Below, in pieces: positions 24,203 through 32,701 of a DNA stretch of 40,023 nt. A program made the translations under genes and the position numbers. Within the stretch, counting starts at the first letter, position 1. Each line of letters starts with the position of its first letter. The stretch is from CAYUNT01 sp964446285 (GTDB taxonomy: Bacteria > Sumerlaeota > Sumerlaeia > SLMS01 > CAYUNT01), in the NCBI GenBank assembly GCA_964446285.1, contig CAYUNT010000014.1, forward strand, positions 1 through 40,023, given 5' to 3'. Under the pieces are notes generated by a model. It worked only from the letters and a program-made list of their open reading frames with translations. It did no database searches and was not told the DNA's origin.

Positions 24203-25320
24203 GCCGATCTGGTGGTCGTAAAAAATCGTCTTCGTCCTCATCGAGCCGTCCGGCGCCGCGCCCCGCCGCGCGCAAAAGCAGTTCGCGCGGGCGTTCGTCT
24301 TCGGGCGCAGGCGCGATGTCCCGCTTTCTGCGGCGTTTGCTTTTTCTTGTGGTTTTGGCGGCGCTCGGGGCGGGCGGCTGGACCGCCCATCTCTATTACA
24401 AAGCGCCCCGCGAGCGGCGCAGTGTTTCCGGCGCGGCGGAAGAGGCCGTCGATCAGGCCGAATCTGTTGCGCGCACGGGAGCGCGCGAATCCGCCCGGCT
24501 AGCCAATCGCGCGGGCAAAGGCGTTTCGGAACTGGCGAAGGACGCCGCTGGCGAGGCATCGGAAATCAAGGACAAGACGGTCGCCATGGCAGGCGATTTG
24601 CGCGAAAAAGCGCCGGAATACTCCGAAAAAATCGCCAAATCCGCCGCAGCCGTTCCCGGCAAACTCGCGAAAATCCCCGAGGAAGTGAAAAAACTTCCCG
24701 AGAAACTGCCCGACCTGCCTGGGATTTCGCGCGCCGAACCGGCGCCCGAACCCGAACCGGGCACGCTGGCCGATCCGATTTGCATCGCGCGGGTGGCGCG
24801 GGTGGTTGACGGCGACACGATCGAGGTCGAAACGGAAGGCCGCCGCGAGATTGTCCGCCTGCTCATGGTCAATACGCCCGAGAGCGTCCACCCCGACGCC
24901 AAACAGAACATCCCGATGGGCAAGGTGGCGTCGAATTACACGCGCGAGCGCCTGGACGGACGGCAGGTGCGGCTTGCCTTTGATGGCAAAAAGGAAACGC
25001 GCGACCGCTATGGGCGCATGCTGGCGTATGTGTTTGTCGAGGATCGCAATTTCAACGTGGAACTCGTTGAGCAGGGCCTAAGCCCCTACTACACGGCTTA
25101 TGGAAAAAGCCGCCAATATAACGATGATTTCGTGGCCGCCGAAAGCGCGGCGCGCCAGGCTGCGCGCGGCATCTGGGGCGATCCGGAACTGGCGCAAAAA
25201 TACCTTCGCCTGAAAAGCAAATGGGGACAGAAAGGCAAATCCTCGTCTCCGTCCTCTTCCGCCTTGCCGTCGCCTTCTTCCTCCTCGTCTTCTTCCGATT
25301 CCGCCGAAGAAACGCCGTAA
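24199..25320 (+). CDS. Membrane-tethered thermonuclease (SNase) family protein
   Basis: 373 residues. An Arg/Ser-rich N-terminus (1-40) leads to one membrane helix (about 43-62), then a lysine/glutamate/alanine-rich amphipathic helix region (about 78-170), a Pro/Glu linker and a staphylococcal-nuclease domain (about 193-330). Active-site residues are present: VVDGDTIEV (Asp204, Asp206), VRLLMVNTPES (Arg220, Glu228) and RDRYGRMLAY (Arg273). The C-terminus is a poly-Ser tail. The positive inside rule puts the nuclease outside the cytoplasmic membrane, where it may degrade DNA or RNA for nutrients. SNase proteins are usually short; the long helical spacer is unusual. Weak Shine-Dalgarno (AAAGGG). 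Confidence 0.9.
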   Translation: MSRSGGRKKSSSSSSSRPAPRPAARKSSSRGRSSSGAGAMSRFLRRLLFLVVLAALGAGGWTAHLYYKAPRERRSVSGAAEEAVDQAESVARTGARESARLANRAGKGVSELAKDAAGEASEIKDKTVAMAGDLREKAPEYSEKIAKSAAAVPGKLAKIPEEVKKLPEKLPDLPGISRAEPAPEPEPGTLADPICIARVARVVDGDTIEVETEGRREIVRLLMVNTPESVHPDAKQNIPMGKVASNYTRERLDGRQVRLAFDGKKETRDRYGRMLAYVFVEDRNFNVELVEQGLSPYYTAYGKSRQYNDDFVAAESAARQAARGIWGDPELAQKYLRLKSKWGQKGKSSSPSSSALPSPSSSSSSSDSAEETP

Positions 25321-25513
25321 GAATTTTCAGAAGATGTTCGAAGCACGGACGCAGGCCTGGATTGGGCAGTTCCTGGATTACGGATTGGATTGCCTTGCGG
25401 GCTGCCGCGATTATGCTGGCGCGCGGAGAGAAGGAAGAAGAAGGACGGGAAGGCGGAGAAAGGGCGTTTGCTAGAGCGCGCCCCGCATATTTGCACTTTG
25501 GAATATAATAACC

Positions 25514-26554
25514 ATGCGTGAAATACGGTTTGGAATCGCCGGACTCGGGGCAATCGCCCAGCGCCATGCGCAAATTGTGGCGGAATCGGAAGGTCTCGAA
25601 CTGGCCGCGCTTTGCGATCCTGTGGCGGAGCGGCTCGGCGCGCTCGGGGAAAAACACGGCGTGGCACCCGAACGGCGTTTCGCCTCGCTGCGCGACCTGC
25701 TGGCAGCCCGCTGCTGCGATGTTCTGACTATTTGCGCGCCCAGCGGTCTGCACGGCGAAATGATCGAGGCGGCGGCGGCGGCGGGCGTGAGCGTGCTTTG
25801 CGAAAAGCCGCTCGAAGTGAATCTCGCCAAGGTGGACGCGGCCATTCGCGCGTGCCGCCGCGCCAATGTGCGCCTGGGCGTAATTTATCAGCGGCGCGGA
25901 ATGCGGCTGTTCCAACGCATGGCTGAGACCGTGGCCGCCGGTGGCTTGGGGCCGCTCGCGATGGCCAGCGCATCGGTCAAATGGTTCCGCCCCTCGACAT
26001 ATTACGCGGCCGAATCGTGGCACTCGAACGCGGCGCTCGAAGGCGGCGGATGCCTGGCGAACCAGGGCGTCCACGCGCTCGACACCGTGCAGTGGGTGGC
26101 GGGCGGAGCCGAAGCGGTGTCGGCCTTTACGGCGACGCGCGCGCATCCGATCAAAATCGAAGACACCACTGCGGCTGTCATTCGCTATCGCAACGGCGCG
26201 ATCGGCGCACTCGAAGCTGCCACGTCGGTTTTCCCCGGCGAGCCAATGACATTCGCGTTTCACGGCGCGCGCGGAACGATCCTTATCTCAAACGAAAAAA
26301 TCACGCGATGGGTCGAGGCGGGCGAGGACCGCACGGCGGCGATGCAGGCCGAACAGGCGTCGTGGCCCGAGACGGCGGATAAATTCGGCGGCCATCGGGC
26401 GTTGATTCTCGACATGGCCGCGGCGGTGCGCGAGGGGCATGAACCGCTGGTGAACGGCGCGGCCGGACGCGAATCCGTCGCGCTTCTCGAGGCCATCTAC
26501 GAATCCGCGCGCGCAGGCCGCGAGGTGCGTGTGCCCCCGCCTCTGGCCGGCTGA
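25514..26554 (+). CDS. Gfo/Idh/MocA-family NAD(P)-dependent oxidoreductase
   Basis: 346 residues. The N-terminal Rossmann fold has GIAGLGAIAQRHAQ (7-20), ALCDP at the end of the second strand, TICAPSGLHGEMI and the family CEKPLEV motif. The C-terminal alpha/beta half has WHSNAALEGGGCLANQGVHALDTVQWVAG, the segment with catalytic Asp/His residues typical of sugar dehydrogenases. The substrate is likely a sugar or inositol derivative, and WlbA-type UDP-sugar dehydrogenases look similar. The 193-bp gap before it shows no array or clear promoter. Converges closely on the prepilin gene (26 bp between stops). Confidence 0.92.
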   Translation: MREIRFGIAGLGAIAQRHAQIVAESEGLELAALCDPVAERLGALGEKHGVAPERRFASLRDLLAARCCDVLTICAPSGLHGEMIEAAAAAGVSVLCEKPLEVNLAKVDAAIRACRRANVRLGVIYQRRGMRLFQRMAETVAAGGLGPLAMASASVKWFRPSTYYAAESWHSNAALEGGGCLANQGVHALDTVQWVAGGAEAVSAFTATRAHPIKIEDTTAAVIRYRNGAIGALEAATSVFPGEPMTFAFHGARGTILISNEKITRWVEAGEDRTAAMQAEQASWPETADKFGGHRALILDMAAAVREGHEPLVNGAAGRESVALLEAIYESARAGREVRVPPPLAG

Positions 26555-26580
26555 TTTGTGAGATATTTGAAAGAGAGAGG

Positions 26581-27222
26581 CTACTGCCCCTGTGAATTTT
26601 CGGGCGGAAGAGTCGCCATATAAAGGACGCGGTCGAATCCGGCATTGGGACCGTATGTAATGTCGCCGCGGCTGCGCGTTCCGTTCGTGGCATCGTAAGG
26701 AACCGCCGTATCCGGACCTTCGAGATCGGGGCCTCGGCTGTGAATGCGGTAAGCGCCATATTTTTCGCTGGCTTCCCTGAAAATCGCATAGTAGCCGGAC
26801 GAGGCGCATTGCTGAACCGCGTAAGGCCAGTTCACATAAAGATATTCGCGAACCTCGGAAGGGCCGCCCCAGTGCGAGGCGAACGGATCGTTCGGAAAAG
26901 TCGAAATATAGGAAACCGGCGTTGTCAGCGGATTTTGACCGTTCCAGTCCGGGTCCGGCGCCCCCCACGAAGGAACCTTTCCGCCGATGTGGAATTCCTT
27001 GTAGCCGCTGGGCGCATTCGCGTAGTGATAGGTGGGATAGCCGTTCGAGTCCACGCGATAGGCTTCGAGCGCGAGAACCACCGAGCGGATGTCCGCCTTG
27101 GAGCGCGAAACCTTGGCCCGCGTGTGCGCTTCGAGCATATTGGGAATCGCAATCGCGGCCAGAATCGCAATAATGGCAACAACAATCAACAACTCAATCA
27201 GTGTAAACCCCCGGCGAACCAT
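26581..27222 (-). CDS. Type II secretion/type IV pilin-like prepilin (H-X9-DG-type relative)
   Basis: 213 residues from ATG 27222, chosen over an ATG ten codons upstream because GGGAGG precedes it and it gives the short leader MVRRG before the FTLIELL prepilin cleavage site, with the +5 Glu. The hydrophobic helix LIVVAIIAILAAIAIPNML follows. The globular part has YPTYHYANAPSGY, FPNDPFASHWGG, YRIHSRGPDLEG and YDATNGTRSRGDITYGP, typical of the multi-copy pseudopilin-like proteins of Planctomycetes, Lentisphaerae and relatives. It should be cut by prepilin peptidase and assembled at or exported to the envelope. No secretion machinery genes are in the window. Confidence 0.92.
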   Translation of the reverse strand: MVRRGFTLIELLIVVAIIAILAAIAIPNMLEAHTRAKVSRSKADIRSVVLALEAYRVDSNGYPTYHYANAPSGYKEFHIGGKVPSWGAPDPDWNGQNPLTTPVSYISTFPNDPFASHWGGPSEVREYLYVNWPYAVQQCASSGYYAIFREASEKYGAYRIHSRGPDLEGPDTAVPYDATNGTRSRGDITYGPNAGFDRVLYMATLPPENSQGQ

Positions 27223-27380
27223 GTTCCGCCTCCCGCACGCATAGGCCGGCATTCCGCCCCCGAAAACATCTGCTTCGGCAGGGCCTCATAGAGTAGGACG
27301 CAGGAATTGGCAAAATGTTGCAACGGGCGGCGTATTTTTTTGCCGGGTGTTTCTTGCGTGGGTGTTTTTCCTTCAAGTTG

Positions 27381-27923
27381 TCACGCACGGCGCGGAGGCC
27401 CTTCGCGCAGGCAGAATTGACGCCGCGCCTCGAAAAGCACCGCGCCCGCGCAAACCGATACATTCAGCGATTCCTTTACGCCATACATGCGGATTTCCAC
27501 GGCGCTTTCGCACAAGGCGAGCAGCCCATCCGTAATTCCCTCCACCTCCGCGCCAAACACCAAGCAACAGGGAAAAGGCAGGGCGATTTCGTGCAGGTCG
27601 CGGCTCGATTCCGTCTGTTCGACGGCGATTAGCCGGTAGCCGCGCCGCTGGATTTCGCGCGCGCCTTCGAGGACGTCGGGGAACCGTTCCCAAGGCACGG
27701 CGAGTTCGGCTCCGAGCGCCACCTTTTCGATTTCCTTGCGGGGCGGGGCGGCTGTGATTCCCCCGAGGAAGATGCGCTCGACGCCCGCGCCGTCGGCCGT
27801 GCGGAAAAACGCCCCCACGTTATGCAGGCTGCGGATGTTTTCGAGCAGCAACGCCACGGGCATGGGCTGTCCGCCGCGAATTTCCTGGCGGGATTTCAAT
27901 TCATCCAAGGTCAGTTTGCGCAT
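27381..27923 (-). CDS. TrmH/SpoU-family RNA 2'-O-methyltransferase
   Basis: 180 residues. SPOUT knot marks: VALLLENIRSLHNVGAFFRTADGAGVERIFLGG (motif 1, with Asn and Arg for RNA/AdoMet), CCLVFGAEVEGITDGLLALCESAVEIRMYGVKESLNVSVCAGAVLFE (motifs 2 and 3, with the knot glycine, Glu and Ser-Leu-Asn-Val). Members methylate ribose 2'-OH in tRNA or rRNA using S-adenosylmethionine. The protein is short and lacks the extra N-terminal RNA-binding domain seen in TrmB/RlmB types, so the target cannot be assigned. Shine-Dalgarno is weak. Confidence 0.93.
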   Translation of the reverse strand: MRKLTLDELKSRQEIRGGQPMPVALLLENIRSLHNVGAFFRTADGAGVERIFLGGITAAPPRKEIEKVALGAELAVPWERFPDVLEGAREIQRRGYRLIAVEQTESSRDLHEIALPFPCCLVFGAEVEGITDGLLALCESAVEIRMYGVKESLNVSVCAGAVLFEARRQFCLREGPPRRA

Positions 27924-27974
27924 AGTATCCGAGGCGGTTTCCGAATTCCCCCGCCAATAAATTCCTGGAAAAAT

Positions 27975-30050
27975 CTATAACTCCGAAGATTCCGTCGGTG
28001 GGGATTCCGCGGATGGCGTGGGAATATCCGCCGAAGACGGGCGCAATTCGTAATCGGCGATCTTTTTGCGCAGCGTGTTGCGGTGAATCCCCAGGCGTTC
28101 GGCCGCCTGCACCTGGTTCCAATGGCATACTTCAAGGGCCTTCAGAATGGCGCGTTTTTCGATGCGTTCGAGCAGGAGTTCTTCCGGGTCAACGGGGGGA
28201 GAAATGCGCATGGGTCGCTGCCCGTGCGCGCCCGCGCCTGTTCTCATGCCAGCCGCCCCGTTCGTATGGCCCGACCCCATGCCAAACGCCGTCGGGTCCG
28301 TTTCGTCGCCTGGTCCGGCCAATCCCGCCAGGCCGACGTATTCCGCGGTAACTTTCCCGAGATTTCCCGGCAAGAGCAGATGGCGCGGGAGTATCACCTT
28401 GCCATCGCAAAGCAAAACGGCGCGTTCGAGCGTGTTTTGCAGTTCGCGCACGTTGCCCGGCCACGCATAGCGTTCCAGCGTGATGATGGCCTCGTCGCTG
28501 ATTCCCACAACGGCTTTGCCCAGTTCGCTGGAGTAGCGTGATACAAAGTGCTCGGCCAGCGGGCGGATGTCCGGACGCCGCTGGCGAAGCGGCGGAACCA
28601 GAATCGGAATCACGAGGAGGCGGTGGAACAAATCCTCGCGGAATTTGCCCTTCTGAACGGCCTCTTCGAGGTTGGCGTTGGTGGCGGCGATCAGGCGAAC
28701 TTCGACGCGCAACGGGCGTGTGCCGCCGACGCGGTAATATACTTTTTCCTGCAAAAAGCGGAGGAGTTTTGGCTGAAGCGCGGGCGCCAGCTCGCCGATT
28801 TCATCGAGAAACAGCGTGCCTCCATGCGCCATCTCGACCTTTCCGCGCTGCAGGCGGTCCGCGCCCGTGAAGGCCCCTTTTTCATGTCCGAAAAGCTCGC
28901 TCTCGAAGAGTTCCGAAGGAATGGCGGCGCAATTGAGCGGAATAAAAGGCCCGTTGCGCTGGCCCTGGAGCGACAGGCGGTGGATTTCGCGCGCAAGAAT
29001 TTCCTTGCCTGTGCCTGTTTCGCCGATGAGCAGAACCGTCGTCGGATACTGCGCCACGCGGCGCGCCGTGTCGAGCATCGAGCGGAACGGAGGGCTGTCG
29101 CCAATAAGAGGCGGCGGCGATTCGCCATCTGACACATGCTCGCGCAGATCCGCCAGGGGGCGCGCTTCGAGCCGCTGCATCTGCTCGATAACGACGCCCA
29201 GCAGATTCGCCACGGCCTGGAACAAGCGCAGGTCCTTCAGCGAAAAGGCATCGGCCTCGCGGCGCTCGATGTGGACAACGCCAATAGCCTGCCCGCCGAC
29301 CGTCAGCGGGGCGCAAAGGATCGAACGCCGCCCGGCCTCGGGCGGACGCCCGCCCAGCGCGTAACGGTAATCCACGCCCGTATCGCTTGTCAGTTTGGCC
29401 GTTTGCGTGCGGAACACCTCGCGCAACATGCCCGCGTGAACGGCCAGTTGCTCCTCGGGCGCCTGGGCCACAACGGGGCGCAACTGGCTTGTCGCCGGGT
29501 CCCACAGGAGCATAAGCGCCGCATCCGCATCCCACAGCGCGCCGAGGCGTTCGACAATCCGGGGCAGCGCTTCGCTCATCGGCCCGATGCCCGGCGCAAG
29601 AACCTCGCCCACCTGCTGCAAGAGCGACAGGCTCTCCTGGTCCGCGCGTGGCAAGGGGCGTTCGGGCAAAACGGCCACTGGAGGCGCTTCGATTGTCTCG
29701 GCGTGCGGGGCCGACATATATACGGACTTGTCGGAAAATGTCGCGTTTTGAAGGTCGAAATCTGAATCGAAAAGGAAGAGCGATGAGCCGAGCTGAATTT
29801 CATCGTTGCGCAAAAGCACACGCTCGCCCCAGACGCGCTCGCCGTTGACAACCACGCCGTTTTTGCTCGCCATGTCGCGGACAATCCACGCCTGGCCCTG
29901 GCGGCGCACCTCGGCGTGGATGCGCGAAACCTGTCCGTCAAGCAGCGTAATGCCGCATTCCGTCGAGCGTCCAAGCGAAATTGGCTCCGTTTCGGAAAGT
30001 TCGAAACGCACCCCGGTGTGGGGTCCCCGAATGGCAAGCAAAGAAGGCAT
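27975..30050 (-). CDS. FHA-GAF-AAA+ sigma-54-dependent transcription activator
   Basis: 691 residues from ATG 30050, placing the FHA domain at the very start (SLLAIRGPHTGVRFEL, ISLGRST, SRIHAEV, SKNGVVVNG, about 2-95). A GAF domain lies at about 160-295. The AAA+ core has Walker A GETGTGKE (343-350), the sigma-54-binding loop GAFTGA (392-397), Walker B GTLFLDEIGE near 412 and sensor residues in LIAATNANLEEAV. A Fis-type helix-turn-helix ends it (AILKALEVCHWNQVQAAERLGIHRNTLRKKI). The FHA domain suggests control by Ser/Thr phosphorylation, possibly by the kinase at 21040, though nothing in the sequence shows this. Target promoters were not identified. Confidence 0.95.
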   Translation of the reverse strand: MPSLLAIRGPHTGVRFELSETEPISLGRSTECGITLLDGQVSRIHAEVRRQGQAWIVRDMASKNGVVVNGERVWGERVLLRNDEIQLGSSLFLFDSDFDLQNATFSDKSVYMSAPHAETIEAPPVAVLPERPLPRADQESLSLLQQVGEVLAPGIGPMSEALPRIVERLGALWDADAALMLLWDPATSQLRPVVAQAPEEQLAVHAGMLREVFRTQTAKLTSDTGVDYRYALGGRPPEAGRRSILCAPLTVGGQAIGVVHIERREADAFSLKDLRLFQAVANLLGVVIEQMQRLEARPLADLREHVSDGESPPPLIGDSPPFRSMLDTARRVAQYPTTVLLIGETGTGKEILAREIHRLSLQGQRNGPFIPLNCAAIPSELFESELFGHEKGAFTGADRLQRGKVEMAHGGTLFLDEIGELAPALQPKLLRFLQEKVYYRVGGTRPLRVEVRLIAATNANLEEAVQKGKFREDLFHRLLVIPILVPPLRQRRPDIRPLAEHFVSRYSSELGKAVVGISDEAIITLERYAWPGNVRELQNTLERAVLLCDGKVILPRHLLLPGNLGKVTAEYVGLAGLAGPGDETDPTAFGMGSGHTNGAAGMRTGAGAHGQRPMRISPPVDPEELLLERIEKRAILKALEVCHWNQVQAAERLGIHRNTLRKKIADYELRPSSADIPTPSAESPPTESSEL

Positions 30051-30173
30051 AATGAATTCCGCAAGTATCTCCCGGCAGAAAACGCATGCGCGCTCCCGGC
30101 GGCATCTCACCTATTCAATAACCAAGGGGCAGAGCTGAATCCACTGGAAAATCCTAAGAAAATTGCGGCCTGA

Positions 30174-31406
30174 TTATTTGTCCATCGGGAGGGCGTCGAG
30201 CAGTTTTCGCAGGACGATGCTCCAGGCGTGGCTGGTTTCAACAAATGCCCGGGCATTGCGGGAAAGGCGGGCGCGGAGCGCGGAGTCGTCGAGCAAATCG
30301 AGAACGGCGCGCGCGAACGAGGCGGGATCGTCGCGAATGAGCAGATGCTCGCCATCGCGCACGGCCAGCCCCTCGCAGCCGACCGAGGTCGAGATGACGG
30401 GGATTTTCATCGCCATCGCTTCTAGGATTTTCAGGCGCGTGCCGCCGCCGATGCGCAACGGAACCACAAACGCCGTGGCGCGGCGGAAGTGCGGGCGCAG
30501 GTCTTCGACATAGCCCGTGGCCTCGACGCCGCCCGCGCGCGCGGCGATCTCGAGCAAGGCGGGCGGCGGCTTGCGCCCCCCGAGCGTCAGGCGCGCCTGC
30601 GGACGTTCGGCGCGAACGAGCGGAAGGATTTCGCGCATGAAATAATCGCAGGCATCCACGTTCGGCATCCAGCACATGTCGCCCGTATAGAGCAGGCGCT
30701 CCGCCTCGCGCGGCGTATCCATGCCGTTTTCTGAATATGCGAAATAATCGAGATCGACGCCGTTTTCGACCGTGAGAAAACGCGCGCCCGGGGCGAAGGC
30801 GCGCAATTCGGCCTCTTCTTTTTCCGAAACGGTCAGAGTCAAATCCATCCGCGGGAGAACGGCGCGCAGATAGCGTTCGATGAGGCGCGCCTGCCAAAAC
30901 GCAAACGCCTGCAGGGCCGGATTGCGCCGCCGCTCGGCCCAGCGGCGCATGATGCTCGCGTCGTTGTTTTGCGTATCGAGGATTTTGAATCCGCCGCGCG
31001 CAAATAAATCCACATGTGCGGTTGTGTGGGCGTTGCAAAAGAAAATGACGTCGTAGCGCGATTCGGCCGAGAGCGCCCGCAACGCATCGCGCATCGGTCG
31101 GATGTGGTAGCGAAGGTAATTGACAGGCTGCAGCGAACAAACGCTTCGCGCGGCATTAACCGGACGATTCGCGAAACCCGCCGGGAGCGGAACCGTGCGC
31201 ACTTCTCGGCAATAGCGGCGCGTCTGATCGAGTTTGGAGAGATCGTATTCGGGCGGCAGATAGGCGGCGAGGTCGATGTCGTATCGCGCCGCCAGCGCCT
31301 TGAGGATTTGGCTTGAACGGATTGTGCCGCCGTCGGTCGCCGGCAGCGGCGGACGCGGGGCGATGAACATAGCGCGGATACGGGAGGAGGAAGGAGAGGA
31401 GGACAT
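30174..31406 (-). CDS. Glycosyltransferase, GT4-like (Stp1/PEP-CTERM-associated sugar transferase type)
   Basis: 410 residues. MFIAPRPPLPATDGGTIRSSQILKALAARYDI at the N-terminus, VENGVDLDYF, LLYTGDMCWMPNVDACDYFMREILPLVRA and VPLRIGGGTRLKILEAMAMKIPVISTSVGCEGL, the nucleotide-sugar signature of GT4 enzymes. Related to the group named 'sugar transferase, PEP-CTERM/EpsH1 system associated'. It is likely to act in exopolysaccharide or glycan assembly. The next gene upstream encodes a homologue; an inverted-repeat hairpin separates them. A second ATG at 31370 is a possible start; neither has a good Shine-Dalgarno. Confidence 0.88.
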   Translation of the reverse strand: MSSSPSSSRIRAMFIAPRPPLPATDGGTIRSSQILKALAARYDIDLAAYLPPEYDLSKLDQTRRYCREVRTVPLPAGFANRPVNAARSVCSLQPVNYLRYHIRPMRDALRALSAESRYDVIFFCNAHTTAHVDLFARGGFKILDTQNNDASIMRRWAERRRNPALQAFAFWQARLIERYLRAVLPRMDLTLTVSEKEEAELRAFAPGARFLTVENGVDLDYFAYSENGMDTPREAERLLYTGDMCWMPNVDACDYFMREILPLVRAERPQARLTLGGRKPPPALLEIAARAGGVEATGYVEDLRPHFRRATAFVVPLRIGGGTRLKILEAMAMKIPVISTSVGCEGLAVRDGEHLLIRDDPASFARAVLDLLDDSALRARLSRNARAFVETSHAWSIVLRKLLDALPMDK

Positions 31407-31435
31407 GATTTAGTTGCCAAAATATGGGAAAATAT

Positions 31436-31529
31436 GGACAGGATTTACAAGATGGCCATGAGGAGAGACCGTTTCCGTCGTCGTCCGCCCTATATTTTCC
31501 TTTGCTTTGTTCATCTTGTAAATCCTGTC
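31436..31529. repeat. Inverted pair of GACAGGATTTACAAGATG motifs
   Basis: GGACAGGATTTACAAGATG at 31436-31454 is matched by its reverse complement CATCTTGTAAATCCTGTC at 31512-31529. The outer end touches the stop codon of the upstream glycosyltransferase gene. A third, single copy is at 17167-17184. Confidence 0.85.
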
Positions 31530-32701
31530 TATTTTTTCGCGACTTCGGCGAAAAGCGACTCGAAATATTGTGCGGCGCGCGCCCAGCTGTATGAATCGCG
31601 AATCAGCTGAAGGCCATTGGCGGCGATGGCGCGGCGCAATTCAGCGTCGCCCAACAGGCGCAACACGGCGGCCGATTGATCCGAGGGCGAATCGGCTTGG
31701 AGGAAGTGAACGCCGTCGCGCGCATCCGGCATTCCTTCCGCCGCGTAGTGCGATGCCACAACCGGCACGCCGCACGCCATCGCTTCCATCATTTTATTCT
31801 GAATACCTGATCCGCAGCGCGTTGGGCAGACGGCCACCGCGGCCGAGTTCATGAACCGCGCAAGGTCTTTGACGTAGCCGAGCAGGCGCACTGCGGGCGG
31901 GGCGTCGAGGTCGCAGACGCGGCGGCAGGGATTTACTCCGGCGATTTCGAGGCGCGCGTCCGGCGCTTGCGCGCGAATGAGCGGCAGCGTCTCGGCGGCG
32001 AAGTGTGTTATGGCATCAACGTTAGGGAAATAACTCAAGTTTCCCGTGAAGATGATTTTGTTTTCGCGCGCCACGTCCGGCATGGGATGAAACCGCTCAG
32101 TGTCCACCCCATTCGAAATTACGCGCGCATTGTACGAAGAAAGCGCGGCGCGGTCGCGTTCGGAAACGACTGTCACGGCGTCGTATTGCGCGGCGGCGCG
32201 CGGCTCGAATTGGCGCAGGCGGCGCACTTCCTCCGCCACCACGAGGCGCAGCGGCCCGTGCTCTTCTTGAAGGCGATTCGTAAAGTTGAGAAGCATCGAA
32301 TCAACAAAATCGCCCACGACCGGGCAAGGCGGACGCCGGGGCAGATTGGTGGTCATGCGCAGAAGCGAGAAGAAAATCACGTCGTAGGACTCGGCGGCGA
32401 GGCGGCGCGCAATCAGGCGCTGCATCGCGGGGGAGCGATGATAAGCCACCTGAAACGGTTCGCCCGAGAAGGCGCGCGCGGCAATCCACGCTGCGCCTTT
32501 TGGGCGCGAAAAGGGCACTGTCTCCACCGAGCGGCACACGGCGCGCAACGCGGGGAGATGTTCGCGCTCGGAAGGCGAAATAAACGACACCACATGGATT
32601 TCGTGGCGCGAGGCCAGCTGGCTGAGAACTTGCCACGCGCGCAGTTTGTCGCCCTTGATGGGCGGCAGCGGAAATCTTGTTGTGACGGCAAGGATTTTCA
32701 T
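31529..32701 (-). CDS. Glycosyltransferase, GT4-like (Stp1/PEP-CTERM-associated sugar transferase type)
   Basis: 390 residues. MKILAVTTRFPLPPIKGDKLRAWQVLSQLASRHEIHVVSF is the hallmark N-terminus of the Stp1-like sugar transferases. Later segments: VISNGVDTERF, IIFTGNLSYFPNVDAITHFAAETLPLIRAQ, VAVCPTRCGSGIQNKMMEAMACGVPVVAS (donor-binding motif with the conserved Glu). About 30% of residues appear shared with the neighbouring transferase by eye, so they look like an old duplication. ATG 32701 overlaps the stop of the esterase gene by four bases (ATGA), which indicates translational coupling. Function: transfer of a sugar onto an envelope or secreted glycan; donor unknown. Confidence 0.9.
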   Translation of the reverse strand: MKILAVTTRFPLPPIKGDKLRAWQVLSQLASRHEIHVVSFISPSEREHLPALRAVCRSVETVPFSRPKGAAWIAARAFSGEPFQVAYHRSPAMQRLIARRLAAESYDVIFFSLLRMTTNLPRRPPCPVVGDFVDSMLLNFTNRLQEEHGPLRLVVAEEVRRLRQFEPRAAAQYDAVTVVSERDRAALSSYNARVISNGVDTERFHPMPDVARENKIIFTGNLSYFPNVDAITHFAAETLPLIRAQAPDARLEIAGVNPCRRVCDLDAPPAVRLLGYVKDLARFMNSAAVAVCPTRCGSGIQNKMMEAMACGVPVVASHYAAEGMPDARDGVHFLQADSPSDQSAAVLRLLGDAELRRAIAANGLQLIRDSYSWARAAQYFESLFAEVAKK

